Assembly (NCBI RefSeq): GCF_014268755.2 | Contig: NZ_CP077093.1 | Span: 3,026,001-3,090,000, forward strand | Source: Pseudomonas vanderleydeniana | Lineage (GTDB): Bacteria; Pseudomonadota; Gammaproteobacteria; Pseudomonadales; Pseudomonadaceae | DNA: 64,000 nt | Direction: 5' to 3' | Shown here: positions 1 to 8,335 of the stretch, piece by piece | Layout: each line of letters opens with the position of its first letter | Numbering within the stretch: the stretch's first letter is position 1 | The notes under the pieces: generated by a model | The model's database searches: none | Told to the model about the DNA's origin: nothing | The model's input: only the letters and a program-made list of their open reading frames with translations | Made by a program: the position numbers and the translations under genes

Positions 1-414
1 AACTTCCTGTCAACCAAGGAAGACCAGGACGACGCCATCGCTGCGGTCAAGGCCATCCGCCATGTGGTTTCTCAGCCAGCCTGGGATCTGTATCGCGGAG
101 AAGAGGTCACGCCGGGCGCCCACGTGAAGACGGACGAACAGATCCTGGCCGCGCTTCGCCAGTCGGCGGGCACCAACTATCACCCTGCATGCACTTGCCG
201 GATGGGCACCGACCCCAAGACCAGCGTCGTGGATGCCCATGCCCGCGTGCATGGCATTCCGAACCTGCGGGTCGTGGATGCGTCGATCATGCCTGAGATC
301 GTCAGCGGCAACCTGAACGCGCCGATCATCATGATGGCGGAGAAAATCGCTGACGACATCCGCGCTCGCAAGCCGCTGCCACAAGCCAAGGCCAAGTACT
401 ACGTTCCGGCCTGA
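1..414 (+). CDS. GMC-family FAD oxidoreductase (choline dehydrogenase-like), C-terminal part
   Basis: The reading frame is open from the first base and ends in TGA, so only the last 137 residues are present. They carry the GMC C-terminal signature: NYHPACTCRMGTD followed by a conserved VVDAHARVHGIPNLRVVDAS stretch and a GNLNAPIIMMAEKIAD tail, which bring the catalytic His and the FAD-contacting loop. Family members oxidise a primary alcohol to an aldehyde. An SDR follows 74 bp downstream and an aldehyde dehydrogenase lies further on, so an alcohol to aldehyde to acid sequence is plausible. The substrate cannot be told from this fragment. Identity of the family is secure; the gene start is outside the window. 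Confidence 0.9.
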   Translation, partial: NFLSTKEDQDDAIAAVKAIRHVVSQPAWDLYRGEEVTPGAHVKTDEQILAALRQSAGTNYHPACTCRMGTDPKTSVVDAHARVHGIPNLRVVDASIMPEIVSGNLNAPIIMMAEKIADDIRARKPLPQAKAKYYVPA

Positions 415-488
415 TTCCATTCAACTGTCCGGCTCCGCCATCCACGATGGCTGCGCGGAGCCCCTGGTCTACCAAAAGGAAACATCCA

Positions 489-1241
489 ATGAAACTCAAG
501 AATCAAGTTGCCCTGATCACGGGTGCCGGTGCCGGCATCGGCGAAGCCACTGCAAAGCTGTTCGTTCAGGAAGGTGCCAAGGTCGTCGTGGCTGATCGCA
601 ACATCGACCTGGCCCGCAAGGTCGCGGCAGAGCTGGGCGAGCACGCCATCGCCGTCGAGGCGGACGTGGCGAACACCGAACAGGTCAAGGCCATGGTGGA
701 TCAGGCAGTCAGCCACTTTGGCGGCCTGGACATCCTGGTCAACAACGCCGGTTTCGGTACGCTCGGTACCGTGGTTACCCTGGACGAGGAAACCTGGGAC
801 AGCGTGATCGACGTCAACCTCAAGGGTGTTTTCCTTTGCTCCAAATACGCCATTCCGGAGATCATCCGCCGTGGTGGTGGGGCCGTGGTGAACCTGGCCT
901 CGACCATTTCTGTCGTCGGTATCAAGGATCGTGCCGCTTATGTGGCGGCCAAAGGTGGCGTTGCCGCGTTGACCCGCGCCATGGCGTTGGATCACGCCCT
1001 GGATGGTGTACGTGTCAACAGTGTCGCCCCTGGTGTGATCGCTTCCAGCTACTACGACAAGATCTTCGAAACCGTTGCCGATCCAGTGGCTTTCAAGAAA
1101 GGCCTGGAGGCTCGCTCGCCCCTGAACAAGATGGGAGAGCCGGTGGATATCGCCAACATGATCCTGTTCCTGGCATCGAAGGACTCCAGCTTTGCCACCG
1201 GTGCGATGTTCACGGTGGACGGCGGCTACACCGCCTGGTGA
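489..1241 (+). CDS. SDR-family NAD(P)-dependent oxidoreductase
   Basis: A classical 250-residue short-chain dehydrogenase. The N-terminal cofactor motif TGAGAGIG is near residues 12-19, NNAG near 89-92, the catalytic Ser lies in NLASTIS, and the active-site Tyr/Lys are in AAYVAAKGG (YxxxK intact). It ends with the usual FATGAMFTVDGGYTAW tail. The ATG at 489 is chosen because AAAGGA sits 8 nt before it; an upstream in-frame ATG at 447 has no such site. It stands between the GMC enzyme and the NIPSNAP gene, whose ATG is 10 nt beyond the stop, suggesting one transcript. It probably oxidises a hydroxyl group of the unknown substrate. Confidence 0.88.
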   Translation: MKLKNQVALITGAGAGIGEATAKLFVQEGAKVVVADRNIDLARKVAAELGEHAIAVEADVANTEQVKAMVDQAVSHFGGLDILVNNAGFGTLGTVVTLDEETWDSVIDVNLKGVFLCSKYAIPEIIRRGGGAVVNLASTISVVGIKDRAAYVAAKGGVAALTRAMALDHALDGVRVNSVAPGVIASSYYDKIFETVADPVAFKKGLEARSPLNKMGEPVDIANMILFLASKDSSFATGAMFTVDGGYTAW

Positions 1242-1251
1242 GGACACAGCG

Positions 1252-1830
1252 ATGATCGACGAACTGCGCCAGTACACCTTCACGGCTGAAAGCTGGGAGC
1301 GTTATTGGAAACTGTTCAATAATCTGTGCATGCCGATCCGGGGCAATGATTTTGGGAGCTTGCAGGGATTGTGGTTGGAGCAGGTCGGATCGACCGTCAC
1401 GTTCCGCCATGTTTGGCGCTATGAATCCCTGGACGCCAGGGCCCGGTTACGGGCCGAACTGCTGAAGGTGGATGACTGGCGCGAAAAATTTCTGCCTCAG
1501 GCTGCCTGCCACGTGGCCGATCAGCATCTGCAGGTTCTTATCCCGCGCGCTGAAGGTGAGGGTCTGGAGGTCGCGGCGGCTCGTTACCTGCACGTCTATC
1601 GTTGCTCCACGGGCAAGGCGGCAGGAATCATTCAGCAGATTAACGGTGTCGCCAGTTCGGCCCGGAAAAATCTGTGCGGTTTGTGGGCTACCGAATTCCC
1701 CAATCCGAACCAGATCGTTGCGATGACCTCCTCCGAGGAGGCTCCCTTGCTGGCGCTCAATACTGAAGTCGAGATCGAGACCCGCTTGCTGAAACCGCTG
1801 GATTGCCGATCGGATCCGAGCGTGGCGTAG
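1252..1830 (+). CDS. NIPSNAP-family protein
   Basis: A 192-residue protein that begins MIDELRQYTF, typical of NIPSNAP ferredoxin-like alpha+beta barrel domains. A second repeat-like half begins near LEVAAARYLHVYRCSTG, so two tandem NIPSNAP-type domains are likely. Such proteins have no agreed enzymatic role; in bacteria they recur in catabolic gene clusters. The start at 1252 is 10 nt after the SDR stop and is preceded by GAGGAC. It is soluble, with no signal peptide. Function in this pathway is unknown; a small-molecule binding or isomerising role is only an inference. Confidence 0.75.
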   Translation: MIDELRQYTFTAESWERYWKLFNNLCMPIRGNDFGSLQGLWLEQVGSTVTFRHVWRYESLDARARLRAELLKVDDWREKFLPQAACHVADQHLQVLIPRAEGEGLEVAAARYLHVYRCSTGKAAGIIQQINGVASSARKNLCGLWATEFPNPNQIVAMTSSEEAPLLALNTEVEIETRLLKPLDCRSDPSVA

Positions 1831-1856
1831 GTGAAGCCTTTTTCTTTGGCTAGAAA

Positions 1857-1870
1857 TGTAAACGAATACA
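1857..1870. promoter_or_regulatory. LacI-type operator copy A
   Basis: TGTAAACGAATACA, an imperfect copy of the TGTAAWCGNTTACA palindrome found five more times in this region. It lies in the 60-bp gap between the NIPSNAP gene and the aldehyde dehydrogenase, 20 bp before the latter's ATG, so it could control an internal promoter. Confidence 0.65.
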
Positions 1871-1890
1871 GAGAATATCGAGGAATCACT

Positions 1891-3378
1891 ATGAGTGTTC
1901 GACAGTACAACCATTGGATCAACGGAGCCGAATACGTCCCGGCATCGGCGCAGTATCTGGAGCGTACCTCGCCAGCTCACGGCGAACTGCTGGCCAAGTT
2001 TGCCGCCGGTACTGCGGCCGATGTCGATGCTGCGGTCAAGATCGCCAGCGACCTCCACAAGTCGGGGGCTTGGTCTTCGGTTCCGGGGTCCGAGCGGGGC
2101 AAGATCCTCAACGCGTTCGCCGACCTGATCGTTCGTGATGCGGATCGCTTGGCCCTCATTGAGGCCGAAGAAGTCGGCAAGCCAATCACCTACGCCAAAG
2201 GTGAGGTTCTCTGGTCGGCCGAGTTGACCCGTTATGCGGCGTCGCTCGCCTGGAATATCCAGGGTGAAGCGTACACTCATGCCGGTGAGGACAAACTTGG
2301 CCTGGTGACCCGCGAGGCCCGTGGTGTCGTCGGCATGATCGTGCCCTGGAACTTCCCCATGGTCTGCCTGTTTCAGAAGCTGCCGTATGCACTGGCGGCC
2401 GGTTGCCCTGTGGTGATCAAGCCATCGGAGCTGACCTCGGGCACGGCCCTTGAAATCGCCAGACTCGCGGCTGAAGCCGGCCTCCCGGCGGGTGTGCTCA
2501 ACGTTGTGACCGGTACCGGCTCGCAAGTCGGCGAGCGCCTGACTCGTCATCCCGAGGTCAGCACGGTTTCCTTTACCGGCTCGACCCGTGTCGGCAAGCA
2601 GATCGCCGCTTCCGCGGCCACCGACCTCACCCGTGTTGCCCTTGAACTGGGCGGCAAGGCTGCCAATGTGGTATTCGCCGATGCCGATCTGGACGCGGCC
2701 CTGGACGGCGTTCTGTTCGGGGTCATTCTCAATCAGGGGGAGGAGTGTGTGGCCGGGACTCGTCTGCTGATCGAGGAGTCGGTGGCGGACGAGTTCGTCG
2801 CCAAGTTGGTCGAACGTGCCAAAAAGGTGGTAATCGGCTTGCCGCTGGATGAGAAGGTGCAGATCGGTGCACTGATCCACGGCCAGCACCTGGAGAGCGT
2901 GCTCAACTACATCGAAATCGCCAAGCAGGAGGGCGCGAAGCTGGTGTATGGCGGTGAACGCATTACTGCCAATGGCCTGGACAAGGGCTTTTTCGTCGGC
3001 CCGACTATCTTTACCGAGGTGAAGCCTGAGCACCGTATTTTCCGGGAGGAAATCTTCGGTCCAGTCTTGTCGGTCACCACCTTCCAGACCACTGAGCAAG
3101 CCATCGCGCTCGCCAACGATACCGAGTATGGGTTGGGTAACGGGCTCTGGACCAAGGATGTCGACAAGGCGATCCAGGTGTCGCGCAAGCTGCAGAGTGG
3201 CACAGTGTTCGTGAACACCTTCCTGGAAACCTTGCCGCAACTGCCATTTGGTGGTTTCAAGCAGAGCGGATATGGGCGTGAGAATGGCGTGGACAGCCTG
3301 AACGAGTACCTGGAGGTGAAGTCGACCTTCATCAAGCTCGGTCAGCGCGCACCTGTGCTACCCAACACCGTGGCTTGA
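1891..3378 (+). CDS. NAD(P)-dependent aldehyde dehydrogenase
   Basis: A 495-residue, full-length member of the ALDH superfamily. Visible landmarks are VVGMIVPWNFPM (cofactor-binding Trp-Asn), SFTGSTRVGK, the general base Glu in ELGGKAANVVF, the nucleophile Cys286 in NQGEECVAGTR, EEIFGPVLSV and the C-terminal PFGGFKQSGYGRENG. It oxidises an aldehyde to the acid using NAD(P)+. The ATG at 1891 follows GAGGAATC at correct spacing and an operator copy. It probably acts on the aldehyde produced by the upstream GMC or SDR enzyme. Substrate specificity cannot be read from sequence. Confidence 0.93.
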   Translation: MSVRQYNHWINGAEYVPASAQYLERTSPAHGELLAKFAAGTAADVDAAVKIASDLHKSGAWSSVPGSERGKILNAFADLIVRDADRLALIEAEEVGKPITYAKGEVLWSAELTRYAASLAWNIQGEAYTHAGEDKLGLVTREARGVVGMIVPWNFPMVCLFQKLPYALAAGCPVVIKPSELTSGTALEIARLAAEAGLPAGVLNVVTGTGSQVGERLTRHPEVSTVSFTGSTRVGKQIAASAATDLTRVALELGGKAANVVFADADLDAALDGVLFGVILNQGEECVAGTRLLIEESVADEFVAKLVERAKKVVIGLPLDEKVQIGALIHGQHLESVLNYIEIAKQEGAKLVYGGERITANGLDKGFFVGPTIFTEVKPEHRIFREEIFGPVLSVTTFQTTEQAIALANDTEYGLGNGLWTKDVDKAIQVSRKLQSGTVFVNTFLETLPQLPFGGFKQSGYGRENGVDSLNEYLEVKSTFIKLGQRAPVLPNTVA

Positions 3379-3442
3379 TCCCCCTGGCGGAAGGGGTAGC
3401 CTTCCGCCTATCGTCCCTGCGATCTGAAAAGAACAATATCCC

Positions 3443-4477
3443 ATGAAATTCAAACGCATGATCAATGTTGTCGGCGCCCACGTGGCAGGCGAGCGCAATG
3501 ACGTCATCACGGGTGGCGTCCTCGATGTACCGGGCCAGACGATGTTCGACAAGATGAAGTACCTGGAGACCCAGGCAGACGACATTCGCAAGCTGATTCT
3601 GCAGGAGCCTCGTGGTTCCGTGACCCAGTGCGTGAACCTGGTGCTGCCGTCGTCCCACCCCGAGGCGGACGCGGGTTTCGTGATCATGGAGTCGGAGTTC
3701 TATCCGCCGATGTCCGGTTCAAACACTATCTGCACCGTGACCGTCCTCTTGGAAACCGGCATGATTCCCATGGTCGAGCCGGTCACGCACCTGGCTCTCG
3801 AGGCTCCGGGCGGGCTGGTGCGGGTCGAGGCCGAATGCCGGGATGGCAAGGTGCTGAGCGTCAAGTTCTCGAATGTGCCGTGTTTTGTCTTCGCGCTGGA
3901 CAAGTACATCGAGGTCCCGAACCTCGGTACGCTGAAGGTCGACGTGGCCTACGGCGGCATGATCTACGTGCTGGCGGACGCCCAGGCGCTGGGATTCGAT
4001 ATCGTCCCGGATGAAGCCGCCACGTTGGTGACTGTGGGCGAGGCGATCAAGGCCGCGGCAGCCGAGCAGATTCCTGCGGTACACCCCGAGCAGCCGCAGA
4101 TTCACACCATCAACCAGACCCTGTTTGCCGGCCCGGTTCGCGATGATCCTCAAGGCAAGCGCGCTCGCAACGGGGTGATCGTGTCTCCCGGGCGTCTCGA
4201 CCGTTCCCCGTGTGGTACCGGCACCAGCGCACGCCTGGCCGTCATGCACGCGCGTGGCCAGATCGGGGTGGGCGAGAAACTCATTCACGAGTCGATCCTG
4301 AGTACCGAGTTCGTCGGTGAGATTGCCGAGACGCTGACCATCGGTGACAAGCCGGGCATCCGTCCAACGATCAAGGGGCAGGCGTATCTGACGGGCTTCC
4401 ATCAGTACGTGCTTGATCCTGCCGACCCGTTCCCCACCGGTTACACGCTCAGTGATACCTGGCGCAAGAACGACTAG
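3443..4477 (+). CDS. Proline racemase / hydroxyproline epimerase superfamily protein (Ser/Cys type)
   Basis: A 344-residue member of the proline racemase superfamily, which includes proline racemase, 4-hydroxyproline 2-epimerase and trans-3-hydroxyproline dehydratase. The second catalytic base is present as Cys257 in DRSPCGTGTSA. The first, normally Cys in MCGHNTI, is Ser91 in MSGSNTI. Known racemases and epimerases use Cys/Cys and dehydratases use Thr/Cys; Ser/Cys pairs occur but their reaction must be tested. It lies 64 bp after the aldehyde dehydrogenase and is closed by a terminator, so it seems to end that transcript. No other proline-catabolic gene is nearby, so the substrate may not be a proline derivative. 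Confidence 0.88.
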   Translation: MKFKRMINVVGAHVAGERNDVITGGVLDVPGQTMFDKMKYLETQADDIRKLILQEPRGSVTQCVNLVLPSSHPEADAGFVIMESEFYPPMSGSNTICTVTVLLETGMIPMVEPVTHLALEAPGGLVRVEAECRDGKVLSVKFSNVPCFVFALDKYIEVPNLGTLKVDVAYGGMIYVLADAQALGFDIVPDEAATLVTVGEAIKAAAAEQIPAVHPEQPQIHTINQTLFAGPVRDDPQGKRARNGVIVSPGRLDRSPCGTGTSARLAVMHARGQIGVGEKLIHESILSTEFVGEIAETLTIGDKPGIRPTIKGQAYLTGFHQYVLDPADPFPTGYTLSDTWRKND

Positions 4478-4482
4478 CACCC

Positions 4483-4512
4483 ACAGCCCAGCTCAATGCT
4501 GGGCTGTTTTTT
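4483..4512 (+). terminator. Rho-independent terminator after the racemase-like gene
   Basis: A perfect 10-bp stem (ACAGCCCAGC / GCTGGGCTGT) with loop TCAAT is followed by six T residues. It separates the racemase-like gene from the MFS gene. Confidence 0.9.
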
Positions 4513-4551
4513 GCACGCCGGCAGGTGCTGGCGCCTTGAAAGGATTTCCTC

Positions 4552-5799
4552 ATGAGCAACCTTCGCTCGACTGACGTTCGACCCACTCCAGGCCTGCGGC
4601 ATTTTCAAACGGTCACGTTGATCCTGCTCGTTGTCGCCGGACTGCTGAACAACCTCGATCGCAGTGCGCTGTCGATCGCCAACCCGCTGGTCTCCCATGA
4701 TCTGCAGATCACGCCATCGCAGATGGGCTTGTTGCTCTCGGCGTTTTCCCTGGTCTACGCCTTGTCGCAATTGCCCGTTGGCCTGGCGCTGGACCGGCTG
4801 GGAGCACGCCTGGTTCTCGGCTGCGGCTTGATCGTCTGGTCCCTGGCCCAGGCGTTTTGCGGCCTGGCCAACTCCTTCTCGCAAATGCTGATCGGGCGGG
4901 CGGTTCTGGGGGTGGGAGAGGCGCCACACTACCCGGCGAGCGCAAAGGCGGTCAGCGAATGGTTTGACAAGGATAGGCGGGGCGGTGCAACGGGTGTGTT
5001 TCTCCTGGCTGGAACCGTCGCTCCCGCCATTGCACCGCCCTTGCTGACCAACCTCATGCTCGCGATTGGTTGGCGCGAGATGTTCATTCTGTTGGGGGCG
5101 ACGGGCGTTCTCGTCGGTATTGCCTGGCTAAGACTCTACAGGAACCGCGACACGGTCGATGTTCAGGCCGGGATGCCGTCTCGTCGTACAGGCATCTCCT
5201 TGCGCGAATGGGCGGGTCTTTTCAGGCACCTCAACACCTGGGCGATGATCTTCGGTTCGGCGGGGGTGATCTACACGATCTGGCTCTACATGTCCTGGTT
5301 GCCGGTCTATCTGCAGATGGAGCGTAAAGTGAGCATCGTTTCAGCCGGCTGGATGGCGGCCGTCCCGTACCTGCTGGGCATGTTGGGTCAGATCGCCGCC
5401 GGGCTGCTGCTGGACGCTCTGGCCAGGCGAAATGTTTCGCTGTCGTTGAGCCGCAAGATCCCGATCTGTGGTGGGCTCGTCGGCGCTGGCGTCGCCACGC
5501 TCATTGCCGCCTACACGCCGAGCCTTACGGTGGCTCTGTGTGCGATCTCGATGTCCATGTTCTTCATCTACTTTGCCAATGTCGGCACCTGGGCACTTGC
5601 CGGGGTCATGGTCGAGAGCCGATACGTGGCAACCATGGGCAGCCTGCTGACGTTTGGTGGGTACCTCGGCGGCTCGGCGGCTCCTGTGGTCACCGGTCTG
5701 CTGGTCGAGCAAACGGCCTCATTTGCGTTGGCACTGGCTATCAGTGCCAGCCTGGCCTTCCTGTCGGCCCTGATCTATGCGTTCTGCATCAGGTTGTGA
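4552..5799 (+). CDS. MFS transporter, anion:cation symporter-like
   Basis: A 415-residue major facilitator with about twelve hydrophobic segments. The MFS signature between helices 2 and 3 is recognisable as GLALDRLGARLVLG, and GRAVLGVGEAPHYPASAKAVSEWF resembles the helix 4-5 region of the phthalate/glucarate-type (ACS) carriers. That subfamily imports organic acids with protons, so the cluster's substrate or an intermediate may be a carboxylate (inference). AAAGGA precedes the ATG by about 8 nt. It lies after a strong terminator, so it should have its own promoter, although no operator copy is seen in the short gap. Confidence 0.88.
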   Translation: MSNLRSTDVRPTPGLRHFQTVTLILLVVAGLLNNLDRSALSIANPLVSHDLQITPSQMGLLLSAFSLVYALSQLPVGLALDRLGARLVLGCGLIVWSLAQAFCGLANSFSQMLIGRAVLGVGEAPHYPASAKAVSEWFDKDRRGGATGVFLLAGTVAPAIAPPLLTNLMLAIGWREMFILLGATGVLVGIAWLRLYRNRDTVDVQAGMPSRRTGISLREWAGLFRHLNTWAMIFGSAGVIYTIWLYMSWLPVYLQMERKVSIVSAGWMAAVPYLLGMLGQIAAGLLLDALARRNVSLSLSRKIPICGGLVGAGVATLIAAYTPSLTVALCAISMSMFFIYFANVGTWALAGVMVESRYVATMGSLLTFGGYLGGSAAPVVTGLLVEQTASFALALAISASLAFLSALIYAFCIRL

Positions 5800-5820
5800 T
5801 GCGCGCTAACCGGCAAGTAG

Positions 5821-5842
5821 GAGGGCAGTGCTGACTGCCCTC
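5821..5842. terminator. Hairpin between convergent MFS and chemoreceptor genes
   Basis: A 9-bp perfect inverted repeat (GAGGGCAGT / ACTGCCCTC) around a 4-nt loop sits in the 53-bp gap between convergent genes. There is no clear T tract, so a bidirectional termination role is inferred from position. Confidence 0.5.
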
Positions 5843-5852
5843 GCAATGAGGC

Positions 5853-7973
5853 CTAGACCTTGAAGTGGCTGACCAGCGTCTGTTGCTGGTTGGCCAGAGA
5901 GGTCAGGGCCTGACTGGTTTGTGCCGATTCAGTGGCTTGCCTGGCCAGCAGGCCGGTCACGTCGCGGATCGCGGCAACGTTACGATTGACTTCCTCCGAC
6001 ACGGCGCTCTGCTCCTCGGCGGCGCTGGCGATCTGCAGGTTCATCTCGGTGATGGTCTCAATACTCAGGTTGACCTGTTCCAGAGCCGCGACCGCCTGCT
6101 GTGCCTGGGCCATGCTGGCGTCTGCCAGGTCATGCTGGACCTCGATGACCGCCACGACATTTCGTGTGCCGCTCTGCAACCGGTCGATGACGCCGTGAAT
6201 CTCGCTGATGGAGTCCTGGGTTCGTTTGGCGAGGTGGCGGACCTCATCGGCCACGACAGCGAACCCCCGACCGCTTTCTCCCGCACGGGCCGCTTCGATT
6301 GCCGCGTTGAGGGCCAACAGATTGGTCTGCTCGGCAATGGAGCGAATCACCTCCAGTACGGAGCCGATGGTCTGGCTGCTGGCTTCCAGATGGCGTACGT
6401 CGGCCATCGCGTCGTTCATGCCTTGCGCCAGGCGCTCGATCGAGCTGGAGGCCTGTACGATAATCGTCCGGCAGCGGCCCGCTGCGGCATCACCGGCCTT
6501 TGCGGCCTCGGCCGCTTGCGCGGCATTGCGTGCGACATCCTGTGAGGTGGCGCTCATCTCGTTCGCTGCGGTAGCGACCTGGTCGACTTCGCGAAGTTGT
6601 TGGTCCATGCCGTTGCTGGTGTCGCCAGCAGCCATGGCCACCGTCTGGGCGGTGGTTCTGACCTGGTCGGAGGTCGTGCTCAACTGAGCGATCACCGGTT
6701 GAACCTTGTCCAGGAAACGATTGAACCCATTCGCCAGTTCGCCCATTTCGTCGGCCCGTTCGGATTTTAGGCGTTGAGTGAGATCACCCTCGCCATTGGC
6801 GATGTCCTGAAGCATTCCGCATACCCGTCGAATCGGGTTGCTGATTCCACGCCCCAGCAGCCACATGACAATCAGACCGACCAGGCCGACGGCGCCCCCC
6901 AGCAGGGCTTGAGCTTGCAGGCTTTGCCTGGATGACTCCTGCAGCTTTGACTGCAGGTCGAGGGCGGGGGTCATGAGCACGGGTTCCGGTACGCTGATCA
7001 GAACCTGCCAGGCCGCCGCTCCCGGGATCGGTTCGAAGGCGTTGGCCACGGTGATAAAGCCAGGATGATCCTCTACGTGACGGGCCTCACGGGTTCGCCG
7101 CGCGTCGTCGAGACGAGGGCTCCATTCGGTGGGCGCGACCGCTTTCAAGGCCTGGCCGAGCGCGTCGGCAGAGGCGCTGCGACCGCTGACAATGCCCTGT
7201 GCGCTGATGTAGGTGACATCGGCGGCGCCGGCGTACAGCCTGTCTTTGGCCTGTGTGGCCAGCTGTTGCAGCCCCTCCAGTGTCAAGTCGACACTGACCA
7301 CGCCAATGACCCCCTTGACCGGATCCAAAAGGGGAATGGCAATACTGGACATTAACGTTGGCTTGCCGTTGAGCGTGTAGCTGTACGGTTCGAGTACGCA
7401 AGTGGCGCGTGTCTTGTGTGGGCAGGAGTACCAGAGTTTTGTGGGATCACCGTCATCGACAAGGTCGCTGTCGGGAATGATGAAGTTCTCCTGGGTAGAC
7501 ACATAGGCCGCAAGCCGGCCGCTGTCATTGCCCATCAGGCCGGTAGCCTTGATCTGCCTTGAGTCCTGGTCGTCGAATGCATCAGGGTCGAATGCCACGG
7601 CTACGCCGAGTACCTCCGGTGTGGCGGCCAGTTGACGCTGCATCGTTTCCACGACTGCACGCCTTGCGGCTTGCGGATTCTCACCTTGTCGAACCTTGTC
7701 TCTGAGTAGGCTCACTTGGGCAGCGACAGCTCTGGCGAAACGGTTGGAAACGGCGAAACGCTCCCGGACGGTCTCGGCCAGTCCAGCACTCTCGGCATTG
7801 AGGTAGAGCATTGCCGCATCACGCATCGAGCGCGTGCTGCTCTGTACCACCAGGCTGGTTGTTGCCTGGATGTGAACGATCGAGAACGTCACCAGGCAGC
7901 TCACCACTGCGAGTAGGCAAATTCCGGAAATAAACAGGATTCTACCCTTGATGGCTATGGGAACTCCCCGCAT
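5853..7973 (-). CDS. Methyl-accepting chemotaxis protein with periplasmic dCache-type sensor
   Basis: A 706-residue transmembrane chemoreceptor. It has an N-terminal membrane helix (about residues 8-30), a roughly 310-residue periplasmic sensor with Cache features ([25 protein letters not shown]), a second helix near 352-372 ([18 protein letters not shown]), a HAMP region, and a signalling domain with the hairpin tip [19 protein letters not shown]. The start is supported by GGAGG 8 nt upstream. An exact operator palindrome lies 45 bp upstream, which places it in the same regulon as the catabolic genes. It is likely to guide cells to the cluster's substrate (inference). The ligand is not predictable from the visible residues. 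Confidence 0.93.
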   Translation of the reverse strand: MRGVPIAIKGRILFISGICLLAVVSCLVTFSIVHIQATTSLVVQSSTRSMRDAAMLYLNAESAGLAETVRERFAVSNRFARAVAAQVSLLRDKVRQGENPQAARRAVVETMQRQLAATPEVLGVAVAFDPDAFDDQDSRQIKATGLMGNDSGRLAAYVSTQENFIIPDSDLVDDGDPTKLWYSCPHKTRATCVLEPYSYTLNGKPTLMSSIAIPLLDPVKGVIGVVSVDLTLEGLQQLATQAKDRLYAGAADVTYISAQGIVSGRSASADALGQALKAVAPTEWSPRLDDARRTREARHVEDHPGFITVANAFEPIPGAAAWQVLISVPEPVLMTPALDLQSKLQESSRQSLQAQALLGGAVGLVGLIVMWLLGRGISNPIRRVCGMLQDIANGEGDLTQRLKSERADEMGELANGFNRFLDKVQPVIAQLSTTSDQVRTTAQTVAMAAGDTSNGMDQQLREVDQVATAANEMSATSQDVARNAAQAAEAAKAGDAAAGRCRTIIVQASSSIERLAQGMNDAMADVRHLEASSQTIGSVLEVIRSIAEQTNLLALNAAIEAARAGESGRGFAVVADEVRHLAKRTQDSISEIHGVIDRLQSGTRNVVAVIEVQHDLADASMAQAQQAVAALEQVNLSIETITEMNLQIASAAEEQSAVSEEVNRNVAAIRDVTGLLARQATESAQTSQALTSLANQQQTLVSHFKV

Positions 7974-8017
7974 GGTGCAACCCTCCAGTGTTGTGCGATG
8001 TTGTATTTTGAAAGAAT

Positions 8018-8031
8018 TGTAAACGTTTACA
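8018..8031 (-). promoter_or_regulatory. LacI-type operator copy B (chemoreceptor promoter)
   Basis: TGTAAACGTTTACA, a perfect 14-bp palindrome, 45 bp upstream of the chemoreceptor start. Read on the minus strand, TACAAT overlaps its end as a possible -10, with TTTCCA 18 bp upstream as a weak -35. Confidence 0.75.
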
Positions 8032-8081
8032 TTCTTATCTGGAAATCCCGGTGGCGCTTTTAGGCATGTCGTTTTCTGGCA

Positions 8082-8110
8082 TTGACGATCGCGCTGTAAA
8101 CGATTACATT
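8082..8110 (+). promoter_or_regulatory. Sigma70-like promoter overlapped by LacI-type operator copy C
   Basis: TTGACG (8082-8087) and TACATT (8105-8110) are separated by exactly 17 bp. The operator TGTAAACGATTACA (8095-8108) covers the spacer and most of the -10, as expected for repression by promoter occlusion. Transcription would start near 8117 and run towards the dienelactone hydrolase gene. Confidence 0.7.
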
Positions 8111-8116
8111 TTTCTT

Positions 8117-8276
8117 CGTCGGATCGCTGTCATGGCTGATATCAGATCACGCAGCAGCCTGACATTGCTCTCGGGCATTCGAGGGGTTGGTCACCCGCAT
8201 GCAGTCGAACGCTCGGAGAGCATCGTTGGTGACTCGCGCTTTTTATGTGGCCCGGTACCAGTCGGGCCAATTTTTT
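8117..8276 (+). ncRNA. Possible short RNA or regulatory leader ending at an intrinsic terminator
   Basis: About 160 nt lie between the predicted start of the operator-controlled promoter and the first of two terminators. No convincing small ORF with a ribosome binding site was seen. It could be a small RNA made when the repressor is released, or a leader whose terminator is conditionally read through. No known riboswitch fold was recognised. This is an inference from signal order only. Confidence 0.3.
8249..8276 (+). terminator. First intrinsic terminator in the dienelactone hydrolase leader
   Basis: Stem GGCCCG (8249-8254) with CGGGCC (8263-8268), 8-nt loop, then AATTTTTT. It sits about 60 nt before the start codon of the downstream gene. 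Confidence 0.75.
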
Positions 8277-8299
8277 CTTGGCAATGCCTGTTACCTCTT

Positions 8300-8325
8300 C
8301 CGCCCTACAAGGGCGGCTTTTTTTT
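8300..8325 (+). terminator. Second intrinsic terminator, abutting the ribosome binding site
   Basis: Stem CCGCCC / GGGCGG with loop TACAA is followed by C and eight T residues. The T tract runs directly into the GGAG ribosome binding site (8326-8329) of the dienelactone hydrolase gene, so the gene is read only if transcription passes this point. Confidence 0.8.
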
Positions 8326-8335
8326 GGAGCGTATT

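Noticed and set aside
1447..3240. Minus-strand open frame of nearly 600 codons opposite the aldehyde dehydrogenase
   Set aside because: Shadow of NIPSNAP and aldehyde dehydrogenase; the plus-strand catalytic motifs leave no doubt about the coding strand.
8051..8335. N-terminal extension of the dienelactone hydrolase from an ATG at 8051
   Set aside because: It would translate through a promoter, an operator and two terminators, add 95 non-family residues, and has no ribosome site; the GTG at 8336 gives the usual length with GGAG upstream.
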